NCBI GenBank assembly: GCA_016169945.1
Contig: JADLSH010000113.1
Location: 3,181,001 to 3,245,000 of the forward strand
DNA length: 64,000 nucleotides
Source of the DNA: Trachythela sp. YZ-2020
Lineage: Eukaryota; Cnidaria; Anthozoa; Malacalcyonacea; Clavulariidae
Direction: 5' to 3'
Position numbers and translations under genes: made by a program. This document shows, one piece after another, positions 46,071 to 54,997 of this stretch. A model generated the notes under the pieces. The model was not told the origin of the DNA. It did not search any database and worked only from the letters and a program-made list of their open reading frames with translations. How positions within the stretch are numbered: the stretch's first letter is position 1; every line of letters begins with the position of its first letter.

Positions 46071-46113
46071 CTGACTGACGAGCCTTTGAACGGCGAAACA
46101 TGCATGTCTGCAG
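46071..46113 (+). ncRNA. Hammerhead ribozyme motif, degenerate copy b
   Basis: The CTGACGAG core and CGAAAC are kept and GTC is at 46106-46108, but stem I is weakened (CTGA instead of CTGCA) and stem II has a mismatch (GCCTTTGAACGGC). Probably inactive or weak. Confidence 0.6.
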
Positions 46114-46392
46114 ATTTGACTATACATGCTCCTTCACTTTGTGTTGTTGAGCACTCTGTGAGGTTAATTGGTGGCTATTAGCTATAATGCAAAAAGCTCA
46201 CTTCCCTTGTGGTCGTTTGAGCACTCTGGCCCCAAGACACCTCACGCATGTCTGGATGCGCATGTGTCTGAGTATTGTACCACGTGCGCTTGGTGAGGGC
46301 AAGAGTTTGGTGTATAAATACGAAGTCACTCGCATCTAGACTGCGTTACTAAGCTGCACTGACGAGCCGTTGAACGGCGAATCATGCATGTC
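46109..46392 (+). mobile_element. 284-nt hammerhead-bounded monomer (retrozyme-like)
   Basis: The interval between the predicted cleavage points of copies b and c. It holds the CACTCTGGCCCCAAGACA block, a TATAAATAC stretch and ACTCGCATCTAGACTGCG before the ribozyme. It has no ORF. The size and the ribozyme-monomer-ribozyme layout match non-autonomous retrozymes and Penelope-type terminal repeats; the second explanation needs a Penelope ORF, which is not in the window. Confidence 0.6.
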
Positions 46393-46397
46393 TGCAG
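46354..46397 (+). ncRNA. Hammerhead ribozyme motif, copy c with one core change
   Basis: Stem I (CTGCA/TGCAG), CTGACGA, stem II (GCCGT-TGA-ACGGC) and GTC are intact, but the third A of GAAA is T at 46382. That A pairs with the U of the cleavage triplet, so this copy should be impaired. Confidence 0.65.
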
Positions 46398-46635
46398 ATT
46401 TTACTACATATATATATACATATGCTCTCAACGAGTGATCTCTATACGGCAATTGAACGCGTCAAAAGTTACGCTACACTACTAAAATAGCTCTGTATAT
46501 AGGGTTTAGCCTGATAATGATTTCGTTTTTTTCTCTCAATTTCGTAACGATGGCCCAGCAATTGCTAACCGTCTCCGATAGCCCGCAAAATGTTGGAATA
46601 TTAATGTGAATTGCCGTTTCATAAAGCAAATCCTG
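46398..46635. other. Non-coding spacer
   Basis: Flank of the hammerhead locus; only a short TATATATATA run was noticed. Confidence 0.4.
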
Positions 46636-47280
46636 TTACCAGTCACGTTGGGGATTTTTACCGTGAGAACGCTCGCGCACGAAAGCGAGGATACGTTCGC
46701 CACTTCGCCACATCAAGAAATTTAAAAACAAAGCGGCGGCTAGTACTCCTGTTGGCAATAATCTAAGTTTGTTTGTTAAGGAAGTATTATCAAACGGTAA
46801 AGCAAAATACCTGATAAACTTAGGATAGGATTCCAAAATATGTAGAATCTTTGAAAATGTTCGAGAATCTGTTAAAGATAGCGGGTGGCCTTTGCAAAGA
46901 AGTGAATGCCGAGGACGAATTCGAAAAATTGGAGCATCATATTGTGGAAATGCATCCGTTTGCGTGAAATATCCATTTGGCATTCTCAAATTACGAGAAG
47001 AAAGAAAGCCCTTGTCCAAACTGGGTGGAAAATAGTTCTTGTAAGAGCTTTGCCGTGCAAGTTTTTTGAACATGTTGGGCGTATATGCACAGCAAGTACT
47101 TGCTTTGCAACCAAAACAACTCAAACAACAGTGCAATACGTCGTCGAATTTACGGACACAAGGAAAACTATTTATATATTTAAACAAGCTGCTGGTATCC
47201 TCAAAGATTTGAGGAAAACCTTTGCCAACTTGTGTGTAGCTATAAACCTATTGTATCTCCAGAAAAACCATTCACTATGG
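46636..47280 (-). CDS. Orphan Cys-rich open frame (unrecognised)
   Basis: An open frame of 183 codons below the first usual start (47187). The frame is open further upstream to an AATAG|GTTTAT acceptor-like site near 47,243, giving about 200 codons. The N-terminal part is rich in cysteine (CCLSCFGCKASTCC), followed by a Pro/Ser-rich middle and a hydrophobic stretch LLPTGVLAAALFLNFL. It ends RERSHGKNPQRDW and TAA. I recognise no family. It may be a piece of a decayed transposon, being next to one at 47.98-49.9 kb, or chance, although this length is unusual for AT-rich DNA. Confidence 0.25.
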
Positions 47281-47984
47281 ATACTACAGTTTTAGAACAA
47301 TGCTTTTTAAAATGAGAATATACAAAGCCAACTTTTTGTATTGTTGTTTGAGTTTCGGGTTATTCTAAAAATTAAACTTCTTGGTCTTTATATTGCTTTA
47401 TTCCAATATATATTGCGCAATAAATTTCAGTGATTTTTAGCAAGCAATTAAGCTTGGTACACGAGGGTTAGCTAATAAATGTACTAGTCAATACCCACCC
47501 AATCCATACTTAACTTATCCCTGTTTGTTCAAACAGACTCTGCACGATATTTTCATTCCTATTTGATGATGGTGCTACTACATATCTCACGGAGAGTCGT
47601 TGACCTTTTAGATTCCTAGCAAGCCCTAGGAAACAGCTGTTTTTCAGGTTGTTTTTTTATAATTGTTCCGACTGATCTTTCCTAGTGTCTTTCAAACCAC
47701 TACCAAGCCCCCATGGACACCATTGAGATGGGGGGATTCATACTGACTGGTGTGTGAGGATTTAATTATTCAAGCGAGTATCATTGTTTACCAAACACAT
47801 TGCACACATATATTGCATAGTCACACATACTTTATTAATAAATCTTCATATGCATATATAAATAACATTTTTTTAAAATATAAATAACATTTTTTTTAAA
47901 TATTTTTTAAATACACTTTCTTAACATCGTTTCATAAATAGTTTATTTACATAAGTATACCTGAATAATATAATTCATTCACCC
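47281..47984. other. Non-coding stretch
   Basis: AT-rich; nothing recognised. Confidence 0.4.
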
Positions 47985-49887
47985 AACCGTTGGTGTTTTA
48001 CCACCCGGCCTTGCATGGTGTTTAAACCTAAGCCAGTTTTGAACTTCTCAAACAATTTCTTAGCATGCACTGGGACAAAATAGCCCATTGTAATCCAAAC
48101 ACTTACTGTAATTAAAAGAAATAATGCAGCTGCATTAAAATAGTTAACAAAACATCTATTTCACTTAGCAAGTAGCTCCTGTTTCATGTCCGTTATTCGT
48201 GAAAATATAGACACTGCATCCCTGAGATTAACTGCCATAAATGCTATAGCATGGACAATAAGGTCTTCCTAACAGTCTAAATCGTTTGGCAGTAAAACTT
48301 TCATTAAATTTGAAAAACCATTACACATCAATCTGGTTTCTTGACCAGTGAATCTGAAGTGAAAAGCAATGCCACTTTTACGACCTTCTCTAAACCACCG
48401 TAGGATTGAGTTGTACAGCCTGTTTGCTTTTACTTTCTTTTTTAAGCACAACAAACCTTTCTCAAACAACAGCTCTTTGGTAAATCTGTTATTTTTTGGC
48501 ACTACTTGGAGTAACTGTTTTTGAGTATATCGCATATTTCAACAATTCTGTGAATAGAAATTGCCAATTATTGTTTGCCAAATGTAATGGTTCTACAACA
48601 GCCTTGTTTAAAAAAGGTCATAAAATAGGTTCAAATTCTTGTTGACTTGCAATTAATTGAGTTACCTTAGTCTGCTTTTGTTTAAACTTATACTTTCGTG
48701 TTTTTCAAAACATTTTATTTACAACCTGCAAACGTTTTTGGTAGTTCCATGGTTTAAAATAATCATCACGAGTTGTCCCACAAGTTTCACCCATTTCACC
48801 CTCTTCGGATCCTGAAACATTGGCAAATGATGAAAAATAGGTGGCTGAGTTTGGAAGCTCCCCGGAGATAAATGCTAACCACTTCATATCCGCTTGTAAT
48901 AACTCAAATGAAGAAGAGACGGAAATTCCCCCAATGATGTATGACTTATTTTCAATCATTTTCATCTCTTTTCTAATTAGCTTACCATAGTCAACCATTG
49001 ATGGGTGCTCTTCTGAGCAATTTGCCCGCCATATTAAATGGTTTTCATCACAGCTTGCCACCCTATCTGGAACATTTAAAAATGAAATAAGGCAAGCTGT
49101 CGACACGTTATATTAACCAAATGGGACCCCATCTGCTCCTATTGATACCTGAAACATGCCTTTAGGGGAACAACCTACGTTGTGCATTATCTATAACTAA
49201 ATACAGGTTTGCTAGGCTGCTAGGTTAAGTAAGGTGGACTCTAAGTCTCTATAACAGCATGCTCACAACTGTCTTCATTGTCTGATTGTTGATACAACTG
49301 TCTGTCAAGAGCTGATTTTTTTGCTCTTGGAATCTCTTTGAGTTCACCAATATCGATAGAATTTACAAATTAGAGAACTTTGCATCCTTTCATGTATGCT
49401 ATGTGGTGCTTCTTACCATGTTGATCAGTTTCAAATGTTTCCCGACTTCGCTTCCTGGTGTACCGCTTCTTGCTTGATATGCCACCAGCATAAAGGACTT
49501 CCAGTGAGCACACGTACCATGTTCTTTTGGCTATGTTCATATTAACGAATGCGTCGTTAACGATAGAAGGGATAACATTCGTAAGAACCAATGGAGATTT
49601 CTCCATGTACTGTACGATTTCATTTCATGTGCACTAGAAGAATTAATTAAAGTGCTCCACATGTCATTCAAAGCAGACTTCCGTTTGAAGCTCTCATTGT
49701 CAGAAGACCTAGCGTTTATTCTTTCTGCATGATCGAACATCAACTTCTCTTCTTTTGCATGGAATACTCTCAGGAATATCGAGCTTTTCGCTACAGGATT
49801 GGTTAATAACTGATGAAGTTTTTGGATGGGAATTACGAGGTACTTGACTTTTTCATTTACCAAAAATTCCCTGTGGAAAATGAACAT
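47985..49887 (-). pseudogene. Decayed copy of a multicopy invertebrate coding family (probably transposon)
   Basis: Minus-strand blocks in order: 49887-49537 (KVKYLVIPIQKLHQLL), 49606-49370 (IPSIVNDAFVNMNIAKRTW), a VSIGADGVPFG segment near 49,140 followed by a stop, 49106-48705 (LISFLNVPDRVASCDENHL, WLAFISGELPNSATYFSSFA, DYFKPWNYQKRL), 48535-48269 (KANRLYNSILRWFREGRKSG), and near 48,050 GYFVPVHAKKLFEKFKTG with GLGLNTMQGR. I remember this motif set from many uncharacterised, highly repeated proteins in cnidarian genomes. The copy number and the Asp in GADGVPFG suggest a transposase, but I cannot name the superfamily. At least five breaks. Confidence 0.5.
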
Positions 49888-50113
49888 AAAGTTTTTCTTT
49901 TTATACGAGGTTCACATAAAATTATATTAGGTACTCATTTTTAATAACTAGCAAATCACTGGGTGTTGATATGTATACAGATACCCGGGCAAGCCTAGTT
50001 TGTGTTTACATGGGAGGGCTGGCTCGCCTACCCTGCCTGGTTTGCTTGTATGCTAATAATAGTACACCATATTGTCAATAGTTTCAAATATGAACTGTGG
50101 GCTACATGAATAA
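49888..50113. other. Spacer with Harbinger-like end fragments
   Basis: The segment near 49,980-50,045 (ACCCGGGCAAGCC, GGCTGGCTCGCC) resembles internal parts of the element at 50114-50618. Confidence 0.4.
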
Positions 50114-50618
50114 GAGGCTGTTTATATGGACGCGAGCCAGTCTGGGTACCCGGGCTAGCTCGCTTTGCCTAGGTCTAACGCTGCAATGTAATTTAAAGTA
50201 ATATTATCTTGCGTGTGTATGGGAACCGAGCTGGCCCGCCTAGACCAGATCCCCACTCGACTGACCCAAGTTCTCGCCTAGGCGGACTGGAAATTTCCCA
50301 TATAAACGTAACTACCCGGGCTGGCCCGTCTAAGCAAGCAAGCTGAGTGTTATTGCTCTGTTCACAATAATGTATTGTTGGAAATAAGATTCTCGACAGA
50401 TTTCCATCTTAAAAGCTGTCTGTGAACGATTCTGTGGGTTCTAATCGTGAAAGTTGCACATGAAAGAGCGAATTTCAGGTTTGGGAGAAAATATTACTAT
50501 TTAAAGCGGTGAGACCAGTGGTTTGTTTTGGCCAGCCAGCTAACACGGGATGAAATCAGCTCGGCAAAGCGAGCTAGTTCCGGTACCCGGATTGGCCCGC
50601 CTCCATATAAACAGCCCC
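50114..50618. mobile_element. PIF/Harbinger-like MITE with TAA duplication
   Basis: 505 bp, ends GAGGCTGTTTATATGGACGC and, in complement, GGGGCTGTTTATATGGAGGC, arms about 60 bp. Flanked by TAA at 50111-50113 and 50619-50621. 3-bp TAA/TTA duplications and G-rich ends suit PIF/Harbinger. The interior carries further inverted GGGCTGGCCCGYCTA-type pieces, pointing to nested copies. No transposase. Confidence 0.7.
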
Positions 50619-50896
50619 TAAGTAGATATTGTGAATTGTTAATACCGGTATGCCAAATTGCATGCTATGTACAAGGGAAACACCCAGTCCACAAAGTTAT
50701 CGATAAGGTGAGCTGTTCCAGCTCTCAATAAATGTAAAATGAAAATAACCCTTCTAGTTTGCAATCTCATCAACAGAATTGGAAATTGAGCATCTAATCA
50801 AAACAGACTTTTACAAGAAAAACATTTTTAAATTTAGCTACGTACCTTCCTCTTGAGATCTTTCATTTCTGTCTCACTTGCTTGAATGCAATCTTT

Positions 50897-51265
50897 CAAC
50901 TCAATGTTGAGTCTGTGTCTTGATTAATTGTCAAAAGTTGTTTCGGCGTTGTTCACAACATTGAACTGGGGGAGAGGGGATCACGGAAATTGTTTTGTCA
51001 GCGTACATTAACTTTGCAATATTGCAAGTTATGATCTCAAGGGTTATGTCCAAGACTGAATCTTGGACATAACTTGTTGAGACTACTTTTCCATCTGTGC
51101 AAAATTCGCATTCTCCTTATAGTAATTTCCCTATAAAATCGTATTGCGCTCTTACGCCCCCACTCCCCCAACTCAATGTTGAGCTTGTGTCTTGATTAAT
51201 TGTCAAAAGTTGTTTCGGGGTTATTCACAACATTGAATTGGGGGAGGGGGATTCACGAAAATAAC
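50897..51265. repeat. Pair of ~95-bp direct repeats around a hairpin
   Basis: 50,897-50,995 and 51,170-51,265 share ACTCAATGTTGAG, TTGATTAATTGTCAAAAG and CACAACATTGAA. Between them, 51,041-51,071, is a hairpin GTTATGTCCAAGA ... TCTTGGACATAAC. Confidence 0.8.
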
Positions 51266-51659
51266 CTGACTGCGCTAAATATACCCATGCAAGAATGGTT
51301 GAACGGGAAAGCCCTGAGCATGTGCACGTGTAAGTTCAATACTCAGTTTAACATTGATATTTGAGTTATCCAAACAAATCTGCCCACGGTCTAAGGTGTT
51401 TATCAGGCTTTGACAGTTAAAGTATAATTTATCTAAAATTATCATGCCTAATGGAAAAGGTAATTGACAGTTTTGCGGGAAGTTTGAAATGGTATTTACT
51501 TTATCTGTCTTCTGTGGCAAAGAATGTCCATTATTTTTCCTCTTGAGGCAATAAATGTTTATATGCATGCCCTGGCGTGCAAACTGAACAATTTTTGTAA
51601 CAATTATTATAACAAGATAAAATGCCCGCTTTTACGAAATATGACTGAGTCCTTGAATG

Positions 51660-52030
51660 GGAATTTGACAGAGTCCTGCGGCGAAGCCTGCAAAATTTGT
51701 TTTTATCCGTATACGTGTCTCAAAGGACATATATCTGTTTATGTATCACATAAAAAAGATCTATGTTTATATAGCAACGCTAAGTGCTGGAATGCAAAGT
51801 CGAAAGGAGAATGTCATGAAGCCAAGAAAAACGTGTCTATGTTTAAACTATCATTAAAGTCTAATTGGAAATGTAGAGACTTAAAAATGTAGAGTCTATA
51901 GCTTATATGCAAATTCTTGAAATTGTAAATTCTTTGAAAATGTAAATCTTGAAAATGCAAAGTTTTAAAAATGAATAAAGTCTTGAAAATATGAAGTCTT
52001 GAAAATGTGAAGTATTAACTCCTGAATATA
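51660..52030 (+). repeat. Dispersed repeat: head block plus TCTTGAAAATGTA body
   Basis: The head (GCCTGCAAAATTTGT, TATAGCAACGCTAAGTGC) is followed by degenerate TTGAAAATGTAAAGTC units. Same order as at 54,315 and 54,890. The Cys-rich 122-codon frame across it (51524-51892) is probably a by-product of the repeat. Confidence 0.7.
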
Positions 52031-52039
52031 TTATAAAAT

Positions 52040-52245
52040 GAGTGCAAAACAATTTTTGAAACAAGTTTGCAAAATGGAAGTCTTCTCTCGGTCTGAACTC
52101 GCGCATCCGCATAACTTAAAAAACCACACAGTCCAGTCCATGACAAAAAAATGGCGGACGACTTTCCATTCCGCTATGTTTTCGCATACCCGGGTGTAAA
52201 TATCCGAGCCGAATTAGTACCCTCGCACGGCGCTTCGCGCCGGCT
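52040..52245 (-). repeat. Dispersed repeat R1, truncated inverted copy
   Basis: On the minus strand it starts GAGCCGGCGCGAAGCGCCGT and matches the first ~210 bp of R1 copies 1 and 2. Confidence 0.8.
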
Positions 52246-53118
52246 CGAGATAATTACTGTGCCAGCAACACTGTTATGGATAGAATCAACTTTCAACATC
52301 CTTGGGAAATTAAACCGATTTTAATTAACATTAAAGTAATAAAAATAGTTAAAGTTGTGGTGTTTTATTTTCTTGGGCGAACAAATGTCCAAAATTCTAC
52401 CGCATAATTTAGATTGATCTCTAATTGGAAACAATTTGAATTGTATTGTGTACGTCACAAAACAAGTACTGTCGTGTAATTCAGATACATAATTATATGC
52501 AAAAGATCATTACTTTTTTCGCAAATTGGGCAGTTACATGTTTGTGCAGTGTTATAACGCAAGAAATTTTTTATCATTCGAATTCGATCATTGGCATGGT
52601 ACTTAAAGGAATAGATTTACCATTGGCATAATTGCCTATCTAAATTCTGCAAAAAACAAAATAGTAAAATATACATTTTAGTTAAGCCTTGAGTTAAGAC
52701 TTTGGTGGAAGATTACTACAAGTCATGTTCGCAATACGCTCAAGGATTCCATTTCCCCCTAGCTCTATATTGGTAGAAATTAGAAAAAGTGGTCACCATG
52801 GATATCCCTGGAGAAACCTGAGTTTCCTGGAAAATTTCAGTGGTTTTATATCTTGAACTAAATTGGAAGAACGACAGTTGCACGATCATATAATTATTCA
52901 TGTAGAGCCATGCACGCAAACTCTTGATGTATAGATAGAATATAGGTTTAATAAAAAAATTAATTTACATCGCAGTCCAAAGGTTGAGTTGCGTGATTTG
53001 AATGATTTAAAGCATTACAGTTCAATTATCTACAATTTTATGCAATACCCATCCACTAACCACTATGCCATTAACATGCAACAATATAGCAGTTAAAATG
53101 GTGCTCCTATTTTCTTAC
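52246..53118 (-). other. Intron sequence
   Basis: First intron of the PAN-EGF-pentraxin gene near its donor. No gene recognised. Confidence 0.5.
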
Positions 53119-53445
53119 CTTTTTGATTATATAAAGATGGTTGAACTCAGGGTTATGCATATTTCCATCAGCGTCAGATGTCTCTTGAATCGCGTTACTG
53201 TTGAGCTCACATAGACCTTTACCAACTCCAGATGTTTTGTAATTCACGGACGCACATGTTGCATGTCGAACGCAATGATTACCACATTCTACCTCGCTCG
53301 CTGCCTGTTTTGTTTCGATTACATGATTCGCCAAGTATTTGTGCTTATTCGTGCGAAAGACGGCTTGCTTATTAATTGAGCATTCACCTGGCTGTGGAAT
53401 TTTTGAGATAAAAATTAGCGCACAAATGCTTAATAAGAGAACCAT
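53119..53445 (-). CDS. PAN-EGF-pentraxin gene, first coding exon (signal peptide and PAN1)
   Basis: The ATG at 53445 starts a signal peptide (MVLLLSICALIFISKIPQPG; cleavage probably near residue 20-22). A PAN/apple domain covers residues about 22-108: VECGNHCVRHATCASVNY gives the C-x3-C...C-xSxNY core, and LCELNS with the final HLYIIKK gives the last strand. The donor AAG|GTAAGA follows 53119 in phase 0. With the EGF and pentraxin exons the recognised parts sum to about 435 codons if the linker and PAN2 half are included, without the missing exon. The product should be a secreted or extracellular multidomain lectin-like protein, perhaps in recognition of glycans or microbes; that role is inferred from domains alone. 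The gene spans about 20.7 kb, because its introns are full of mobile DNA. Confidence 0.78.
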
Positions 53446-53499
53446 TGTGAGACTGCCGACAGGCCTTTGAATACGCTGTCTTAAATTAATAGGTAAAAG

Positions 53500-53510
53500 C
53501 TATTTATAGT
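53500..53510 (-). promoter_or_regulatory. TATA box of the PAN-EGF-pentraxin gene
   Basis: The minus strand reads ACTATAAATAG, about 55 bp upstream of the ATG. A start about 30 bp downstream would leave a 5' UTR of roughly 25-30 nt. Position and match are good; use is not shown. Confidence 0.5.
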
Positions 53511-54314
53511 TTATAACTCTGAAACACCTGCTCGTCAAGCATGCATAAACCTTATGGACGTATTTTTCTTCAAAATGATTGGCTACGGAAATTATTGGCT
53601 ACTAGTCCAGGGCAGAGTTTTAGTAAAACATAAATAAAACGTTTGCCCATCTGAACAGGGTAATTGTATTAAAACAGGCCAAATTTCTAGTATTGCTTTC
53701 CATGGGCTACTGGACATTAAAAAATCCTAAATATTGGGGAATTTTTGCATGTTGGATTAATGAAAATGATACTATGCACGGAAATGACCCATACATGCGC
53801 ATATACAATTAACAAAATTAATGTTTGTACAGCTATATACATTCCAACTCACTCCATGCCAGTTTAGTTTCGATCACATTTGTTTCTGTGAAACACGTCT
53901 TGAACTGGTCATTAGCTATTTGGGTGTGGCTATTTTGCGAAAAGTCTGATTATATAGTTCAACTTATTTCTCTTGAAAGCATGACAATCATAAATTATAA
54001 ATTTAAATAAAAGATTATCCTGCATGCAATAATATTATTTATTATATATACATTCAAATTTCCATTATCCACTGATAAACTCATTTTAAATTATTTGCTG
54101 CTCAATATATTAATTATGAGATTCCGGCAGAAAAATATGTAACTTAACATAACTGGCATATAATAATAATTTCCACAGCTTATAATTATATATATTAACA
54201 CTGTATAAAATAATTTTACATGCAGAGTGTATTTTCAAGAATGTTGAAAAGGTTCATTCTTGAAGAAGTAGAGACTTGAAAATGTAAAGTTTTAAAATGT
54301 AGAATCTTAAAAGT
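53511..54314. other. Upstream flank
   Basis: AT-rich; short frames only. No regulatory motif other than the TATA box was supported. Confidence 0.4.
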
Positions 54315-54997
54315 GTTGTCAATTTGACAAAAGCCTGCAAAATTTGTGTCTAATCCGTTTGTGCCTAAAAATACATATCTATTTGTATACAGTATATAAT
54401 ATAAAACAATGGTCTATGTTTACATAGAAACGTTGAGTGCGGGAGTGCAAATTCGAACTGAGATGTTAAGCCAAGAAAATACCTGTCTATTCAAACTATC
54501 TTTAACGTCCAATTAAAAATGCAGAGTCTACAGGTATAAAGTCTTGTATAGAGAGTCTTGAAAATTTTGAATATTACTATTATAGAGTCTTGAAATCAAA
54601 GCAACAAAAGAGTTGAAAATGTAGAGTATAGAAAATGTATGGCCTGCAGAACATATGTAGATTCTATAATTGAGAATGTAGTGTCTTCAAATAACAAATT
54701 TTGAGAATGAAGCCTTGAATATATAGGCTATATGTATACCGTCGTAATGACTTTAATGTATTTAATGAAAATATTCAGTCTAAAAATTGTCGAGTTTTCA
54801 AAACGTATGGAGTCATTTAAATGTATACATGAAGTCTTGAAAATGTAGAGTCTTGAAATTTGACATACATGCAATGACTCTCGACGTCCTACGCGCAAGA
54901 CTGCCAAATTGGTGTCCTATTCATACGTGCTTCAAAGGACAACATCTGTTTATATATCATACAAACGAGGGTATATATATGTTTACATATAGCAACG
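54315..54997 (+). repeat. Two head-body copies of the dispersed repeat
   Basis: Head blocks at about 54,315-54,450 and 54,890-54,998, separated by degenerate TTGAAAATGTAGAGTC units. These are diverged relatives of the tandem array that follows. Confidence 0.7.

Noticed and set aside
46906..47295. 129-codon plus-strand frame
   Set aside because: Antisense to the longer orphan frame and without any recognisable motif; at most one of the two is real.
51524..51892. Cys-rich 122-codon plus-strand frame as a small secreted peptide
   Set aside because: No signal peptide-like start; the Cys-rich part coincides with the dispersed repeat head found again at 54.3 and 54.9 kb, where the frame is not kept.
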